A stretch of 64,000 nt of DNA from the NCBI GenBank assembly GCA_947497175.1, contig CANMFM010000002.1:293620-357619 (forward strand), written 5' to 3'. The DNA comes from an uncultured Aquimarina sp. (GTDB lineage: Bacteria > Bacteroidota > Bacteroidia > Flavobacteriales > Flavobacteriaceae). Shown here one piece after another: positions 19,545 through 30,726 of this stretch (its first letter is position 1; each line of letters opens with the position of its first letter). Below the pieces are notes generated by a model. That model was given only the letters and a program-made list of their open reading frames with translations. It was not told where the DNA came from and searched no databases. The position numbers and the translations under genes are program-made.

Positions 19545-19992
19545 AAAGAATAAAAGTTAAAATTAATGTTAAATTCGAATCAAAAATATGTCAAATTATA
19601 TTTTGCATCCAAATTTTATAGGGTAAAGACGTAATTTTTGTCATTTATTGATATTTACCCCTTAAAAAATTAGGGGTCTATATTTTTAAAGTAAAAAAAT
19701 GATGATTTTGCACTTGACAGAATAAATTTTTCTACGAAAACGTTTTCATCAGAATTTATTGATAATCAGATGGCTATTAAATTTTAAAATCCCCTGTTTT
19801 ATTTGATGTTTTTTGTGAAATTCACATTATCAAATTCGCAAATAGAGGTGCTTATTTTGTGATTATTTTATTCTAGTTACTGTTTTTTTAGAGAGCTCAG
19901 AAAAGTGATGCAGAATGATTCCGTTTTCTTTTTCATTCCTTAACGATTTGTTAATTTCATACACTTGAAATACTATTAGATCGGAAAATATT
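19545..19992. other. Divergent nitrogen-assimilation control region, 448 bp
   Basis: Lies between glnB-amt and gltBD. Apart from the dyad at 19721-19760 it is AT-rich and without an ORF. It must hold both promoters, but no clean consensus box stands out. Confidence 0.5.
19721..19760. promoter_or_regulatory. Nested dyad with LacI-like core GAAAACGTTTTC
   Basis: A perfect 12-bp palindrome GAAAACGTTTTC (19736-19747) is flanked by the inverted arms AATAAATT (19721-19728) and AATTTATT (19753-19760). The central CG with A/T flanks is the pattern of LacI-family operators. It lies where it could serve glnB-amt and gltBD together. Confidence 0.5.
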
Positions 19993-22900
19993 ATGAAGAA
20001 ACAAGGAATGTATCTACCAGAATTTGAGCACGACGCTTGTGGTGCCGGATTTATATGTAGCCTCGAAGGAAAAAAGTCAAACGACATTATTCACAAAGCA
20101 TTAGAAATTCTTGAAAAATTAGAACATCGTGGTGCCGTTAGTGCAGATGGTAAAACAGGAGATGGTGCTGGTATATTGATTGATATTCCTCATGATTTTT
20201 TTGTAGAACATTGCGATTTTGATCTTCCTGAGTTTGGTGAGTATGCTGTAAGTAATGTTTTCTTACCAAAAAAGGAAAATCAAAGACAGTTTTGTATTGA
20301 TACATTCCAAAAGAATATTATAGATCAGGGGCTTGTCTTATTAGGTTGGCGAGATGTGCCCGTTGATCATATTCATCTTGGAGAAATAGCGGCGACCACA
20401 GAGCCATTTATAAAACAAATATTTATTGGTAAAGAAGATAAGAATCAAAGCTATTTCGATTTTAATCTTAAACTGTTTACCGCAAGAAAAATTACAGAAC
20501 ATGCTATTTATGGTTCTAAACTTTCTGAAAATAAATTTTTCTATTTGCCAAGCTTATCAACAAAAACCCTAATATTCAAAGGTCTTCTAATGCCAGAAGA
20601 TATCAAATTGTATTATAAAGACCTATTGGATCCAAAGGTAGTAACTAGATTGGCACTTGTGCATCAGCGATTTTCTACCAATACATTTCCTACCTGGGAT
20701 TTGGCACAGCCTTTCCGATATATGTGTCATAATGGGGAGATTAATACATTGAGAGGAAATGTGACCAGAATGCGCTCTAGAGAAGAACTACTAAAGAGTG
20801 ACTGGTTTGGTGAGGATATCAAAAAAATACTTCCTGTAGTATTAAAGGGGAAATCTGACTCTGCTTCGATGGACATGGTTGTTGAACTATTACTGATGAC
20901 AGGAAGATCATTACCAGAGGTAATGATGATGATGGTGCCTGAGGCATGGGAGAAAAATCCTGAAATGTCTGAAGCCAAAAAAGCATTTTATGAGTATAAT
21001 TCTTGTGCTCTGGAGCCATGGGATGGTCCGGCTTCGATTCCATTTACAGATGGTAATTATATAGGAGCGGTATTGGATAGAAATGGATTACGCCCCTCGC
21101 GATATAGTGTTACCAAAGATGGATATGTGATCATGTCATCAGAAACAGGGGTGGTAGATATAGAACCTAGCAATATTGAGTTGCATGGTAGGTTAGAACC
21201 AGGCAAAATGTTTCTGGTCAACATGAATGAAGGAAGAATAATTAATGATGAAGAAATCAAAGAAGAAATTGCCTCAAAATATCCCTATAGAAAATGGTTG
21301 GATAACAATCTGGTACACCTAAAAAATATACCATATAACGATTGCCCATTATTTTTAGGAGAAGAAACTATGGCAAAGCGCAAAGAGGTATTTGGGTATA
21401 CTCAAGAAGATATAGATACCATTATCGCTCCTATGGGACAATTAGGTAAAGAACCAATTGGTTCTATGGGTTCAGATACTCCGATTGCAGTACTTTCTGA
21501 ACGTCCCCAATTAATTTATAATTATTTCAAACAATTATTCGCGCAGGTTACGAATCCACCACTGGATGGTATAAGAGAGGAACTGATTTGTGATATAAGT
21601 TTAACATTAGGAGCAGATTATAATATATTTGATATCAACGAAAAACATTGTAATAAGTTAAAGATCCAAAATCCTGTAATTTCTAAAGAAGATCTGGATA
21701 AAATAAAAACGTATGCAGACAAAGGGTTTAAATCTACTTCGGTATCCATGCTATATAACATTAATCGGGGATTAAATGGTCTTGAGGATGCTTTGGATAA
21801 ACTATTAAAAGAGACATCAGAGGCCATTGATAATGGAACCAATATTATAATTCTCTCTGATAGAAATGTTAGTAAGCATAGAGCTCCAATTCCTGCACTT
21901 TTAGGATGTTCTTATGTAAACAGTGGATTACAAAAACTAGGCAAACGATCAAAGGTTAGTATTATTATTGAATCTGCAGAGCCAAGAGAAGTGCATCATT
22001 TTGCATTATTATTTGGATACGGAGCAAGTGCTATTAATCCTTACATGGTAAATGAAATTATAGGAGAACAGATTAAAGAAAATAATATTACTGATCTTGC
22101 TTTTGAAGATGCAATCTATAATTATAACAAAGCAGTAGGTAAAGGAGTCTTAAAGGTGATGAATAAGATTGGTATTTCTACCCTTAATTCATACAGAAGC
22201 TCGCAGTTGTTCGAGTGTATCGGTATCAATACCAAGGTGGTAGATCAATATTTTCCTAATACAGCAACTCGTATAGAAGGTATCGGACTCTATGAAATAG
22301 AGAAAGAAATTGCAAAGCGCCACAAAAGAGCATACGTAGAGCAAGAGGTGGCTGCTGATCTGGATTTAGAGATTGGCGGACAATATCGATGGAGACGTAA
22401 TGGCGAAAAACACCAATTTAATCCATTATCGGTTGCAAAACTTCAAAAATCTGTTCGAGATAATGATCCTAAAACATATAAAGAATACGCAGCATTGATC
22501 AATGAGCAATCAAAAAGCTTAATGACCATTCGTGGATTATTAGAGTTTTCTAACTATGACCCTATTCCATTAGATGAAGTAGAGCCATGGACCGAAATTG
22601 TAAAACGTTTCAAAACAGGAGCTATGTCTTACGGCTCAATTAGTAAAGAAGCTCATGAAAATCTTGCCGTCGCTATGAATCGTATTGGAGGAAAGAGCAA
22701 CTCAGGAGAAGGGGGAGAAAATCCACTAAGATTTTATAAAGATGTTAATGGTGACTGGAAAAACAGTGCGATTAAACAAGTTGCTTCTGGTCGATTTGGG
22801 GTTTCTTCAAACTATCTTACCAGCGCTGCTGAGATTCAAATAAAAATGGCTCAAGGGGCAAAACCAGGAGAAGGAGGACAATTACCAGGGCCAAAAGTAA

Positions 22901-24492
22901 ATCCTGAAATAGCTAAAACTCGAAATTCTACGCCTTATGTAGGGTTGATTTCACCACCACCACATCACGATATTTATTCTATTGAAGATCTATCCCAACT
23001 TATTTACGATCTTAAGTCTGCAAATAGAAATGCAAGAATTAACGTAAAGCTGGTTTCGGAAGTGGGTGTCGGTACCGTAGCTGCCGGAGTTGCCAAGGCA
23101 AAAGCAGATGTAGTATTGATTTCAGGATTTGATGGAGGTACAGGAGCATCGCCTTTAACATCATTAAAACATGCAGGATTACCCTGGGAGCTTGGTATTG
23201 CTGAAGCTCAACAAACATTAGTAGGTAACAACTTAAGAAGTAGAGTAGTAGTAGAGTGCGACGGACAATTAAAAACGGGTCGTGATGTGGCTATCGCATG
23301 TTTGTTAGGAGCAGAAGAATTTGGATTTGCTACAGCACCATTAGTAGCCTCAGGATGTGTTATGATGCGTGTATGTCATTTGAATACATGTCCAGTTGGG
23401 ATTGCAACACAAAATCCTGAGTTACGTAAAAAATTTAAAGGAAAACCAGAACATGTTGTAAACTATATGTATTTCGTAGCACAAGAACTGCGTGAGATAA
23501 TGGCGCAACTAGGTTTCCGTACAGTAAATGAAATGGTAGGGCAAGTAAGTAAGTTAGACCATAATAAAGCAGTAGCACATTATAAAGCTGCTGGCGTAGA
23601 TTTAACACCTATTCTGCATCAAGTCGAAGCATCTGAAGGAGTCGATATCTACAATACAGAAACTCAAGATCATGGTCTAGGCAAGTCTATAGATTTTGAA
23701 ATTATCGAACAAGCGCATCCCGCATTGTTCCGTAAGGAAAAAACTACATTAGACTTTGATATTTGTAATACTGATAGGGCAGTAGGAGCTATATTAAGTA
23801 ATGAAATCTCTAAGATATATGGAGCCCAGGGATTACCTGATAATACGCTAAAACTAAACTTTACCGGATCTGCCGGACAAAGTTTTGGAGCATTTGCAAC
23901 CAAAGGATTGACTATGGTTGTTAATGGAAACACCAACGATTATTTAGGAAAAGGACTCTCTGGAGCAAAACTAATTATTAAAGTACCAGAGGAGGCTACC
24001 CTTATACCTGAAGAAAATATCATTACAGGAAATGTAACCTTGTATGGCGCAACAGCCGGTGAAGTATATATCAATGGTAAAGCTGGCGAAAGATTTTGTG
24101 TGCGTAACTCTGGAGCCAAAGCGGTAGTTGAAGGAATAGGAGATCATGGATGTGAATATATGACCGGAGGTGTCGCCGTAATTCTTGGAGGGGTTGGTAG
24201 AAACTTTGGAGCAGGTATGTCTGGCGGTATTGCTTATATCTATGATAATAAAAAGACTTTTGAAGCACATTGCAATAAGGAAGCGTTAAATCTTGATCCT
24301 GTTGTAGAACAAGCAGATATCAACGAATTAAAAGAACTTATAGAGAATCATTATAATGCAACATTAAGTCCTTTGGCACAACGAATCCTTGAAAACTGGG
24401 AACAGGAATTACCAAAATTCATAAAAATATTCCCCGAGGAGTATAAACAAGCCTTAAAACGATTAGAAGAAGAAAAATTAGCACAAGCATAA
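19993..24492 (+). CDS. gltB: Glutamate synthase large subunit
   Basis: A 1499-residue enzyme that with GltD makes two glutamates from glutamine and 2-oxoglutarate. The N-terminal class II amidotransferase domain has the nucleophile Cys16 (DACGAGF) behind a 15-residue propeptide that is normally cut off. The central domain, FMN-binding synthase domain ([25 protein letters not shown]), 3Fe-4S cysteines ([13 protein letters not shown], spacing C-x5-C-x4-C) and C-terminal GXGXG beta-helix domain follow in order. Full length. The gltD start is 13 bp downstream, so the two form an operon. Confidence 0.98.
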   Translation: MKKQGMYLPEFEHDACGAGFICSLEGKKSNDIIHKALEILEKLEHRGAVSADGKTGDGAGILIDIPHDFFVEHCDFDLPEFGEYAVSNVFLPKKENQRQFCIDTFQKNIIDQGLVLLGWRDVPVDHIHLGEIAATTEPFIKQIFIGKEDKNQSYFDFNLKLFTARKITEHAIYGSKLSENKFFYLPSLSTKTLIFKGLLMPEDIKLYYKDLLDPKVVTRLALVHQRFSTNTFPTWDLAQPFRYMCHNGEINTLRGNVTRMRSREELLKSDWFGEDIKKILPVVLKGKSDSASMDMVVELLLMTGRSLPEVMMMMVPEAWEKNPEMSEAKKAFYEYNSCALEPWDGPASIPFTDGNYIGAVLDRNGLRPSRYSVTKDGYVIMSSETGVVDIEPSNIELHGRLEPGKMFLVNMNEGRIINDEEIKEEIASKYPYRKWLDNNLVHLKNIPYNDCPLFLGEETMAKRKEVFGYTQEDIDTIIAPMGQLGKEPIGSMGSDTPIAVLSERPQLIYNYFKQLFAQVTNPPLDGIREELICDISLTLGADYNIFDINEKHCNKLKIQNPVISKEDLDKIKTYADKGFKSTSVSMLYNINRGLNGLEDALDKLLKETSEAIDNGTNIIILSDRNVSKHRAPIPALLGCSYVNSGLQKLGKRSKVSIIIESAEPREVHHFALLFGYGASAINPYMVNEIIGEQIKENNITDLAFEDAIYNYNKAVGKGVLKVMNKIGISTLNSYRSSQLFECIGINTKVVDQYFPNTATRIEGIGLYEIEKEIAKRHKRAYVEQEVAADLDLEIGGQYRWRRNGEKHQFNPLSVAKLQKSVRDNDPKTYKEYAALINEQSKSLMTIRGLLEFSNYDPIPLDEVEPWTEIVKRFKTGAMSYGSISKEAHENLAVAMNRIGGKSNSGEGGENPLRFYKDVNGDWKNSAIKQVASGRFGVSSNYLTSAAEIQIKMAQGAKPGEGGQLPGPKVNPEIAKTRNSTPYVGLISPPPHHDIYSIEDLSQLIYDLKSANRNARINVKLVSEVGVGTVAAGVAKAKADVVLISGFDGGTGASPLTSLKHAGLPWELGIAEAQQTLVGNNLRSRVVVECDGQLKTGRDVAIACLLGAEEFGFATAPLVASGCVMMRVCHLNTCPVGIATQNPELRKKFKGKPEHVVNYMYFVAQELREIMAQLGFRTVNEMVGQVSKLDHNKAVAHYKAAGVDLTPILHQVEASEGVDIYNTETQDHGLGKSIDFEIIEQAHPALFRKEKTTLDFDICNTDRAVGAILSNEISKIYGAQGLPDNTLKLNFTGSAGQSFGAFATKGLTMVVNGNTNDYLGKGLSGAKLIIKVPEEATLIPEENIITGNVTLYGATAGEVYINGKAGERFCVRNSGAKAVVEGIGDHGCEYMTGGVAVILGGVGRNFGAGMSGGIAYIYDNKKTFEAHCNKEALNLDPVVEQADINELKELIENHYNATLSPLAQRILENWEQELPKFIKIFPEEYKQALKRLEEEKLAQA

Positions 24493-24505
24493 AACGATAA
24501 TAAAC

Positions 24506-25969
24506 ATGGGAAAGATAACTGGATTTTTAGAATTTGAAAGAGAAACCGAACAGTACCAACCTGTTAAAGATCGTATAAAAGATTATAAAGAGTTTACGGT
24601 AGAAATGCCTGAAAAAAAACTCAAAGATCAAGGTGCACGTTGCATGGATTGCGGTATTCCATTTTGCCATAGCGGATGTCCACTGGGCAATTTGATCCCT
24701 GATTTTAATGATGCTGTGTATCGCGGTAAATGGCAAAAAGCAGCAAATATTCTACATTCGACCAATAATTTCCCAGAGTTTACAGGAAGACTATGTCCGG
24801 CGCCCTGTGAAGAAGCTTGTGTGTTGGGAATTAATGAAGACCCCGTTACGATTGAAAATATAGAAAAAAACATCGTTGAACAAGCGTTTAAAAACGGTTG
24901 GATACAAGCAAACCCACCAAAAGAAAGAACAGGTAAAACAGTGGCTGTAATAGGATCTGGACCGGCTGGATTAGCAACTGCACAACAATTAAACCGTGCA
25001 GGCCATTTGGTAACCGTTTTTGAAAGAGATGAAAAAGTAGGCGGATTATTGCGCTATGGCATTCCAGATTTTAAAATGGAGAAACATGTAATCGATCGCC
25101 GTATTGCGGTTTTAGAAGAAGAAGGAATTATTTTTAAAACAAATACCTACATCGGTAAAGATATTAAAGCAGATGAGTTGAAGAACGAATTTGATGCTAT
25201 AGCATTATGCACAGGAGCAACAGTTCGTCGCAATTTGCCTGTTAAGGGAGCTGATCTTAAAGGTGTAGTGCAGGCCATGGATTTTTTACCACAAAACAAT
25301 AGAAGAGTTGATGGGATAAAAGATTTGGGAGAGGAAATATTAGCCACTGAAAAAAATGTTATTGTTATAGGTGGAGGAGATACAGGATCAGACTGTATAG
25401 GTACTTCTGTGCGTCACGGTGCAGCATCAGTAACTAATTTTGAGATTATGGGTAAAGGGACTATAGAACGCCCTGCAAATCAACCCTGGCCATTTTGGCC
25501 TATGCGATTACGTACCAGTTCTTCACATCAAGAAGGAGTAGAGCGTAATTGGAGTATTTCTACCAAAGAGTTTTTAGGAGATGAACATGGAAATTTAAGA
25601 GGGCTAATTACATCTGAAGTAGAATGGGTAAAAGAAAATGGTCGTTTCACTTTAAAAGAAATCCCAAATACAGAGAAAGAATGGAAATGTGAACTAGCCT
25701 TATTAGCTTTAGGGTTTACAGGGGCAGAACCTACAATCGCAGAACAATTAGGAATTGATATGGATGCCAGAACCAATATTAAAGCTACCGAAGATAATTA
25801 TGCAACCAATGTTAGAGGCGTTTTTGCAGCGGGTGATACTCGAAGAGGACAATCTTTAATCGTATGGGCAATTGCCGAAGGTCGACAAGCAGCATATCAT
25901 ATTGATACCTTTCTGATGGGATCATCTAATCTTCCGCTTAAAGGCGAAGGAGATTTACCAAGAATTTAA
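24506..25969 (+). CDS. gltD: Glutamate synthase small subunit
   Basis: A 487-residue NADPH-oxidising subunit that feeds electrons to GltB. N-terminal cysteines for two 4Fe-4S clusters are intact (CMDCGIPFCHSGCP and CPAPCEEACVLG). The FAD-binding GSGPAGLATAQQL (~150) and NADPH-binding VIGGGDTGSDCIG (~290) follow, with a second FAD segment (GVFAAGDTRRG) near the C-terminus. Length and order match bacterial GltD. It is the second and last gene of the gltBD operon; the downstream region holds a long stem-forming repeat element. Confidence 0.98.
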   Translation: MGKITGFLEFERETEQYQPVKDRIKDYKEFTVEMPEKKLKDQGARCMDCGIPFCHSGCPLGNLIPDFNDAVYRGKWQKAANILHSTNNFPEFTGRLCPAPCEEACVLGINEDPVTIENIEKNIVEQAFKNGWIQANPPKERTGKTVAVIGSGPAGLATAQQLNRAGHLVTVFERDEKVGGLLRYGIPDFKMEKHVIDRRIAVLEEEGIIFKTNTYIGKDIKADELKNEFDAIALCTGATVRRNLPVKGADLKGVVQAMDFLPQNNRRVDGIKDLGEEILATEKNVIVIGGGDTGSDCIGTSVRHGAASVTNFEIMGKGTIERPANQPWPFWPMRLRTSSSHQEGVERNWSISTKEFLGDEHGNLRGLITSEVEWVKENGRFTLKEIPNTEKEWKCELALLALGFTGAEPTIAEQLGIDMDARTNIKATEDNYATNVRGVFAAGDTRRGQSLIVWAIAEGRQAAYHIDTFLMGSSNLPLKGEGDLPRI

Positions 25970-26047
25970 TTCAGGGGATTATTTGATTGATAAATTATAG
26001 ATGAATTGTAGTTAGTTGATCTTTTAACGCATTACTGATTTGTCGTC

Positions 26048-26190
26048 AAAAAAGGCGGTCCGAAAAGAATAGAATAATGTCATCACGAAAAAATTTAATT
26101 TTGAAGTCATCTATTTATTAGTAACTCAAATGTAACAAATTCATTGGCTTTTCTAAAGAATGACAACTTCTCGGACAGCCTCTTTTATCA
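26048..26190. repeat. Stem-terminated repeat element A (between gltD and a convergent gene)
   Basis: The arms AGGCGGTCCGAAAAG (26053-26067) and CTTCTCGGACAGCCT (26067-81 of the 26,1xx block, i.e. 26167-26181) pair at 13 of 15 positions. The interior shares TTTAATTTTGAAG and CTAAAGAATGACAAC with element B at 50275-50415, although the arms are different in sequence. It may work as a bidirectional terminator. Confidence 0.65.
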
Positions 26191-26234
26191 GATCACTTTG
26201 ATTTGCTCTATCAAGAAACCATAAGTAGAACTGT

Positions 26235-26744
26235 TTAAGATTCGCCTCTGGCGGGATATTCATTTTTTAATATATAATCGATGGCATTTAATATGTCATC
26301 AAACTCAGGCCGTGCAAATGGCATGGTTTGTACCGAAGAAAAATACAATGTTTGGTCTGGTCGTATCAGAAAAATTCCAGGTTCTGAGAAATGCTCAGGT
26401 TCCTTGTCGTCCTTTGCAGCGGATATATATAATCCCCATTCTCTTGCCTTTTCTATGGTCATCTCATAACCAATAGGTAGTGAAGGTACGTTCCATTTGT
26501 CTCCTGTAGTTTTGGCCTTTTCTTTTGTGTCACAGCTTATTGCGGCTACATTTACTCCTCGGTCTACAAACTTATCCAATTTTGAAGAGAGTTCTTCTAA
26601 TTGTTTTTTACATATTGGACAATGTATTCCTCTGTAAAAAACAATCATCGTAAAATTTTCCGGGTTTTGATCCTCTATTTTCCAGTGCGTATCGTTGATC
26701 AGACTTACCTGAAGACTCGGCACTTTGTTTCTTGGTTTTAGCAT
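26235..26744 (-). CDS. Peroxiredoxin-like (AhpC/TSA, redoxin) protein
   Basis: A 169-residue thioredoxin-fold protein with the segment FYRGIHCPICKKQLEEL, a CxxC that replaces the usual single peroxidatic-Cys context (PxxxTxxC) of classical peroxiredoxins. It belongs to the 'peroxiredoxin-like' subgroup found in Bacteroidota and Cyanobacteria and probably reduces peroxides or acts as a thiol oxidoreductase in the cytoplasm. No signal peptide is visible. The start is at the ATG at 26744, after an AT-rich leader. It is monocistronic and convergent with gltBD. Confidence 0.85.
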   Translation of the reverse strand: MLKPRNKVPSLQVSLINDTHWKIEDQNPENFTMIVFYRGIHCPICKKQLEELSSKLDKFVDRGVNVAAISCDTKEKAKTTGDKWNVPSLPIGYEMTIEKAREWGLYISAAKDDKEPEHFSEPGIFLIRPDQTLYFSSVQTMPFARPEFDDILNAIDYILKNEYPARGES

Positions 26745-27012
26745 AATTATTTTTTTACCGAAAATATTATTTCCACAATAATCTGATGAACTTTATTACA
26801 AATTTTGATAACCCTAATCAAATTTAGTGTTGCAAACTTTTACATGATGAAGGTTCTGGGTTTTATCGTTAGAGTAAAAGAAAATATGATTTGCGATACT
26901 ATTATTTTTCAGTTTTCAGTTTCTTAGCCTCTTAATAAAGTATTGCAGAGGCGAGATACTTTATAAAATAACTAATAGAATTTTTTATCTATCAAAAACT
27001 AAATAACTCACT

Positions 27013-30000
27013 ATGAATTTTCGTATTTCGATAATTTTTTTCTTTGTATGTATACTTATACATTCTTGTGCTACCTATCAACCCCAAATACAAGATTCGG
27101 TTATGGTTGATAATGTTGCAGATAAAGAGGTTTCTCATACCTTTTATGTGGTGGGTGGATTTGGAAATCAGGAGAAAGATAATTTTACAGCAGCATTAGA
27201 TGAAAAATTGTCTGCAGAACTTAAAAATGCTGATAAAAACAGCTCTCTCCTTTTTATGGGAGATAATATTTCTGAGAAAACAGGACAGAAAGAAAGAGAT
27301 TTTAAATTATTAGATAAGCAACTCTCTTTTGCAAAGGATTATAAAGGTGAAACGCTATTCATTCATGGCGTTAACGAATGGAAAGATGCCAATATTGATC
27401 AAATGGAGGAGTATGAGGATTATGTAGAAGAAAAGAAGTCATTAGATTCAGAATTTCCTGAAAAAAACGGTTGCCCAATAGAGCATATTGTTGTTAATGA
27501 TGAACTGGATATTATTGTGGTCAATTCGTATTGGTTTATTTCTAATTGGGACCGGATCGAAGAGATAAACAAAAAATGTACAAACGTAAATACAAGAAGG
27601 CGTTTTGCTGAAGAATTAGAAGGATATATTAATGATGCGCAAGGTAAGAATGTTCTTATCGTAATGCACCATCCAATTTTTAGCAATGGTACTTATGCAG
27701 GTCATGAGACATTGAAAAGTCATTTACTGCCATTACCAATTTTGGGGACTCTTACCGGAGAGGTTAAGGATTTAGCGAATTTAAATAGAGATCAATTAGA
27801 CTTTCCGAGATATAGATATTTAAGAATATTAGTAAGTTCTGTGGCTCAAAAATCAGATCGTGTTACCATCGTTTCGGGTCATGAAGAAAGTTTGCAATAT
27901 CTAGAAGGAAAAGGTATCCATCAAATAGTAAGTGGTTCGTATGGAGGGGCAGAGGCTACAAATCGCTCTAAAGGATTTATACATGCACCCGGTGGAAGTT
28001 TGTCTTACGAAGGGAAATATACGCACGGAGTACCCGGTTTTGCAAAAATTATATATTATAAAGACGGATCGTCTTCGGTAGATTTTATTACCGAAAATGA
28101 CAATAAAAAGAAATCCTTTAGCGTAATGTCACCTTTTGAAACCGCTAAGGATTATACGTATAAAGAAGAATCTCATCCCAGACAGAAAAAAGCAGTGATT
28201 ATTAAAGATGAAGTACTCTTAGATAAATCTGGATTCTACACATTTTTATGGGGTGATCGCTACCGTTCTTATTTCAATAAAGAAATTACTGTTCCTGTAG
28301 CCTTGTTAGACACATTATACGGTGGTTTGAAGGTGATCAAAAAAGGAGGAGGTCATCAATCTAATTCTCTCAGATTGGTGGATAGCCAAAATCGTGAGTA
28401 TGCCATGCGATCTCTTAAGAAAGAAGCCTTAAAGTTTTTAACACATAAAGTAAGAGGAATTTCCTATGATACTCAAGATTATGAAAACACGCTAACAGAG
28501 GATCTCGTTTCTGATTTTTTTACCACGGCTCACCCTTTTATGCAAATGGTAATCAATGATATGGCCAAGGCCTTAGATATTAATCACGCCGAAACAGAAT
28601 TGTTTTATATACCAAAGCAAGAGCGTTTAGGAGAGTATAATGCTACATTTGGTGATGAACTTTATTATGTAGAACGAAGACCTTCAGACGAACAGAAAAA
28701 ATACAAGGGATATAGAAGAGCACTACCTGATGTTGAGGGTGAAATAACGGATTTTGAAAGTACCACAGACGCTTTAGAAAAATTAAAAGAAGATGAATCT
28801 TATATTATGGATCAGGAAGCGTATATACGGGCAAGAATCTTTGATATGCTTATCGGTGATTGGGATCGTCATCAAGACCAATGGAGATGGATCGAATATG
28901 AAAAAGATGAAGGGGACGACAAGATTTTTATTCCGGTAGCAAGAGATAGGGATAATACATTTTCTAAGTTTGATGGTATTGCAATACCGATGATTAAAGT
29001 CTTTTCTCCCGCTACTCGACTTTGGCAAACGTATGGACCAGAAATTAAAAGTTTGAAATGGTTTAATGCCGAAGCCAATAATCTTGATCAAACTTTAATT
29101 ACAAAACATGGTGTTGATACCTGGATTAAAGAGGCAAAATATATACAGGAAAATCTAACAGATGCCGATATAGAGAAAGCGTTTACTAATTTACCGGCAG
29201 AAGTGCAGGATGAGACTACTGCTAAAATAAAAAATAGCCTTAAAGCAAGATTAAAAGTTGTTGACCAATATGCAAGCGAGTATGCGAGGTATCTCAATAA
29301 AACTGCAGTAGTACCGGGAACTCATAAAGACGACTTATTCGAAATTACAAGAATGCCAAATGGTAAAACAAAAATAGTCGGAAAAAGAAAATTGAGTGAC
29401 GAAAAAAATAAAGTCTTTTATGAACGTATTTTTGATAGTAAAGAGACTAAAAGAATCCTCGTTTATGGATTAAATGATGATGATACCTTTATAGTAAACG
29501 GAGACGGAGACGGATATAGTAAGGTAAAGATCATTGGTGGCTATGGTAAAGATGTTTACCAAATCGAGAATAAAAGGAAATTAAAAGTATACGACTGGAA
29601 ATTTGAAGAATCTAAATTTGAAGATAAAAAACCTAGCCGACAGCTTACTAACCTATATGAGACAAATACCCTGCATTGGAGATATTTTAAGGAAGATTTT
29701 AATATTGTTATGCCAACCATTGGATTGCGTAATGATGATGGTTTTTTCGTAGGATTATCCGATACATATACAATCTATGGCATTCATGGTGATGGTAAAG
29801 ATTTTAAGCAGAAACATACATTTGGAGGAAATTATTATTTCACATTTCAAGGTTTCGATCTTAATTACCAAGGAATCTTCGCTAATATTTTTCCGAATTG
29901 GAATTTAACAATCAATGGGTATTTCACCAATGAAGCCTATGCAAACAACTTTTTTGGTTTTGGAAATGATACCGAAAACTTCGATGATGATCTAAACCAG

Positions 30001-30726
30001 GATTTTAATAGAACTCAAATGCAACAAATAAAGATTGATGCGGGGATAAGCTACAGATCGTTATACGTAAAAGGACTTTTTGAATCTTTTAATGTTGGTC
30101 AAGATGAAGATAGATTTATATCAACTGGAGTTGTAAATCCTTTAGTTTTTGATTCTCAGAACTATGTAGGTGTAGAAACAGGTATTTCTTTTGATAGTCA
30201 AAATGCATTTGATTTTCCTACAAAAGCGCTGCTCTTTAATCTTTCTGGAGGGTATAAGCGCAATCTTGATATTACAAATAATGAGTTTGGTTATATCACT
30301 TTTGCTTTGGGCGGAAGTCATCAGCTTATTTCTTCAGGGCATTTGGTACTAGGAACTAAAGCTGAAGTAAAAGCCAATATTGGGAACAACTTTTTTTATT
30401 ATCACGCACCATCTATAGGAGGAGATAATGGACTAAGAGGGTTTAGAAATGAACGATTTACAGGAGAAAGTTACTTCTATCAGACTACTGATCTAAAAGC
30501 AAGAATCAAACGATTTACTACCTCTGTATTTCCGGTGACTTTTGGTACTTATGGAGGTTTTGATTACGGAAGGGTCTGGATAGATAATGACGATTCTAAT
30601 CAATGGCATACGTCATATGGTGGTGGATTGTGGATCAGCGGTGCAGATACTTTTTCCTTTAGATTAGGAATGTTTACATCAGATGAAGGCGTACAGGTAC
30701 AAGGAGGATTTGGATTCGAATTTTAG
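27013..30726 (+). CDS. Lipoprotein fusing a degenerate metallophosphoesterase, a kinase-like segment and an outer-membrane barrel
   Basis: A 1237-residue protein with lipobox-like LIHSC (Cys 19). Residues ~45-340 look like a calcineurin-type phosphoesterase (FMGDNISE, VMHHPIF, VSGHEESLQY). However, the first Asp box reads VVGGFGNQ, the GNHD box reads HGVNEWK and the GHxH box reads GHEES, so several metal ligands appear lost. The middle (~460-760) carries GDWDRHQDQ (615-623) and PVARDRDNTF (641-650), resembling the catalytic and metal motifs of Fam20/HipA/PI4K-like kinases. Residues ~880-1237 are a BamA/surface-antigen-type barrel ending GGFGFEF. Probably an outer-membrane protein with a periplasmic enzyme head; activity is unproven. 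Its end overlaps the convergent dehydratase gene by 4 bp. Confidence 0.8.
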   Translation: MNFRISIIFFFVCILIHSCATYQPQIQDSVMVDNVADKEVSHTFYVVGGFGNQEKDNFTAALDEKLSAELKNADKNSSLLFMGDNISEKTGQKERDFKLLDKQLSFAKDYKGETLFIHGVNEWKDANIDQMEEYEDYVEEKKSLDSEFPEKNGCPIEHIVVNDELDIIVVNSYWFISNWDRIEEINKKCTNVNTRRRFAEELEGYINDAQGKNVLIVMHHPIFSNGTYAGHETLKSHLLPLPILGTLTGEVKDLANLNRDQLDFPRYRYLRILVSSVAQKSDRVTIVSGHEESLQYLEGKGIHQIVSGSYGGAEATNRSKGFIHAPGGSLSYEGKYTHGVPGFAKIIYYKDGSSSVDFITENDNKKKSFSVMSPFETAKDYTYKEESHPRQKKAVIIKDEVLLDKSGFYTFLWGDRYRSYFNKEITVPVALLDTLYGGLKVIKKGGGHQSNSLRLVDSQNREYAMRSLKKEALKFLTHKVRGISYDTQDYENTLTEDLVSDFFTTAHPFMQMVINDMAKALDINHAETELFYIPKQERLGEYNATFGDELYYVERRPSDEQKKYKGYRRALPDVEGEITDFESTTDALEKLKEDESYIMDQEAYIRARIFDMLIGDWDRHQDQWRWIEYEKDEGDDKIFIPVARDRDNTFSKFDGIAIPMIKVFSPATRLWQTYGPEIKSLKWFNAEANNLDQTLITKHGVDTWIKEAKYIQENLTDADIEKAFTNLPAEVQDETTAKIKNSLKARLKVVDQYASEYARYLNKTAVVPGTHKDDLFEITRMPNGKTKIVGKRKLSDEKNKVFYERIFDSKETKRILVYGLNDDDTFIVNGDGDGYSKVKIIGGYGKDVYQIENKRKLKVYDWKFEESKFEDKKPSRQLTNLYETNTLHWRYFKEDFNIVMPTIGLRNDDGFFVGLSDTYTIYGIHGDGKDFKQKHTFGGNYYFTFQGFDLNYQGIFANIFPNWNLTINGYFTNEAYANNFFGFGNDTENFDDDLNQDFNRTQMQQIKIDAGISYRSLYVKGLFESFNVGQDEDRFISTGVVNPLVFDSQNYVGVETGISFDSQNAFDFPTKALLFNLSGGYKRNLDITNNEFGYITFALGGSHQLISSGHLVLGTKAEVKANIGNNFFYYHAPSIGGDNGLRGFRNERFTGESYFYQTTDLKARIKRFTTSVFPVTFGTYGGFDYGRVWIDNDDSNQWHTSYGGGLWISGADTFSFRLGMFTSDEGVQVQGGFGFEF

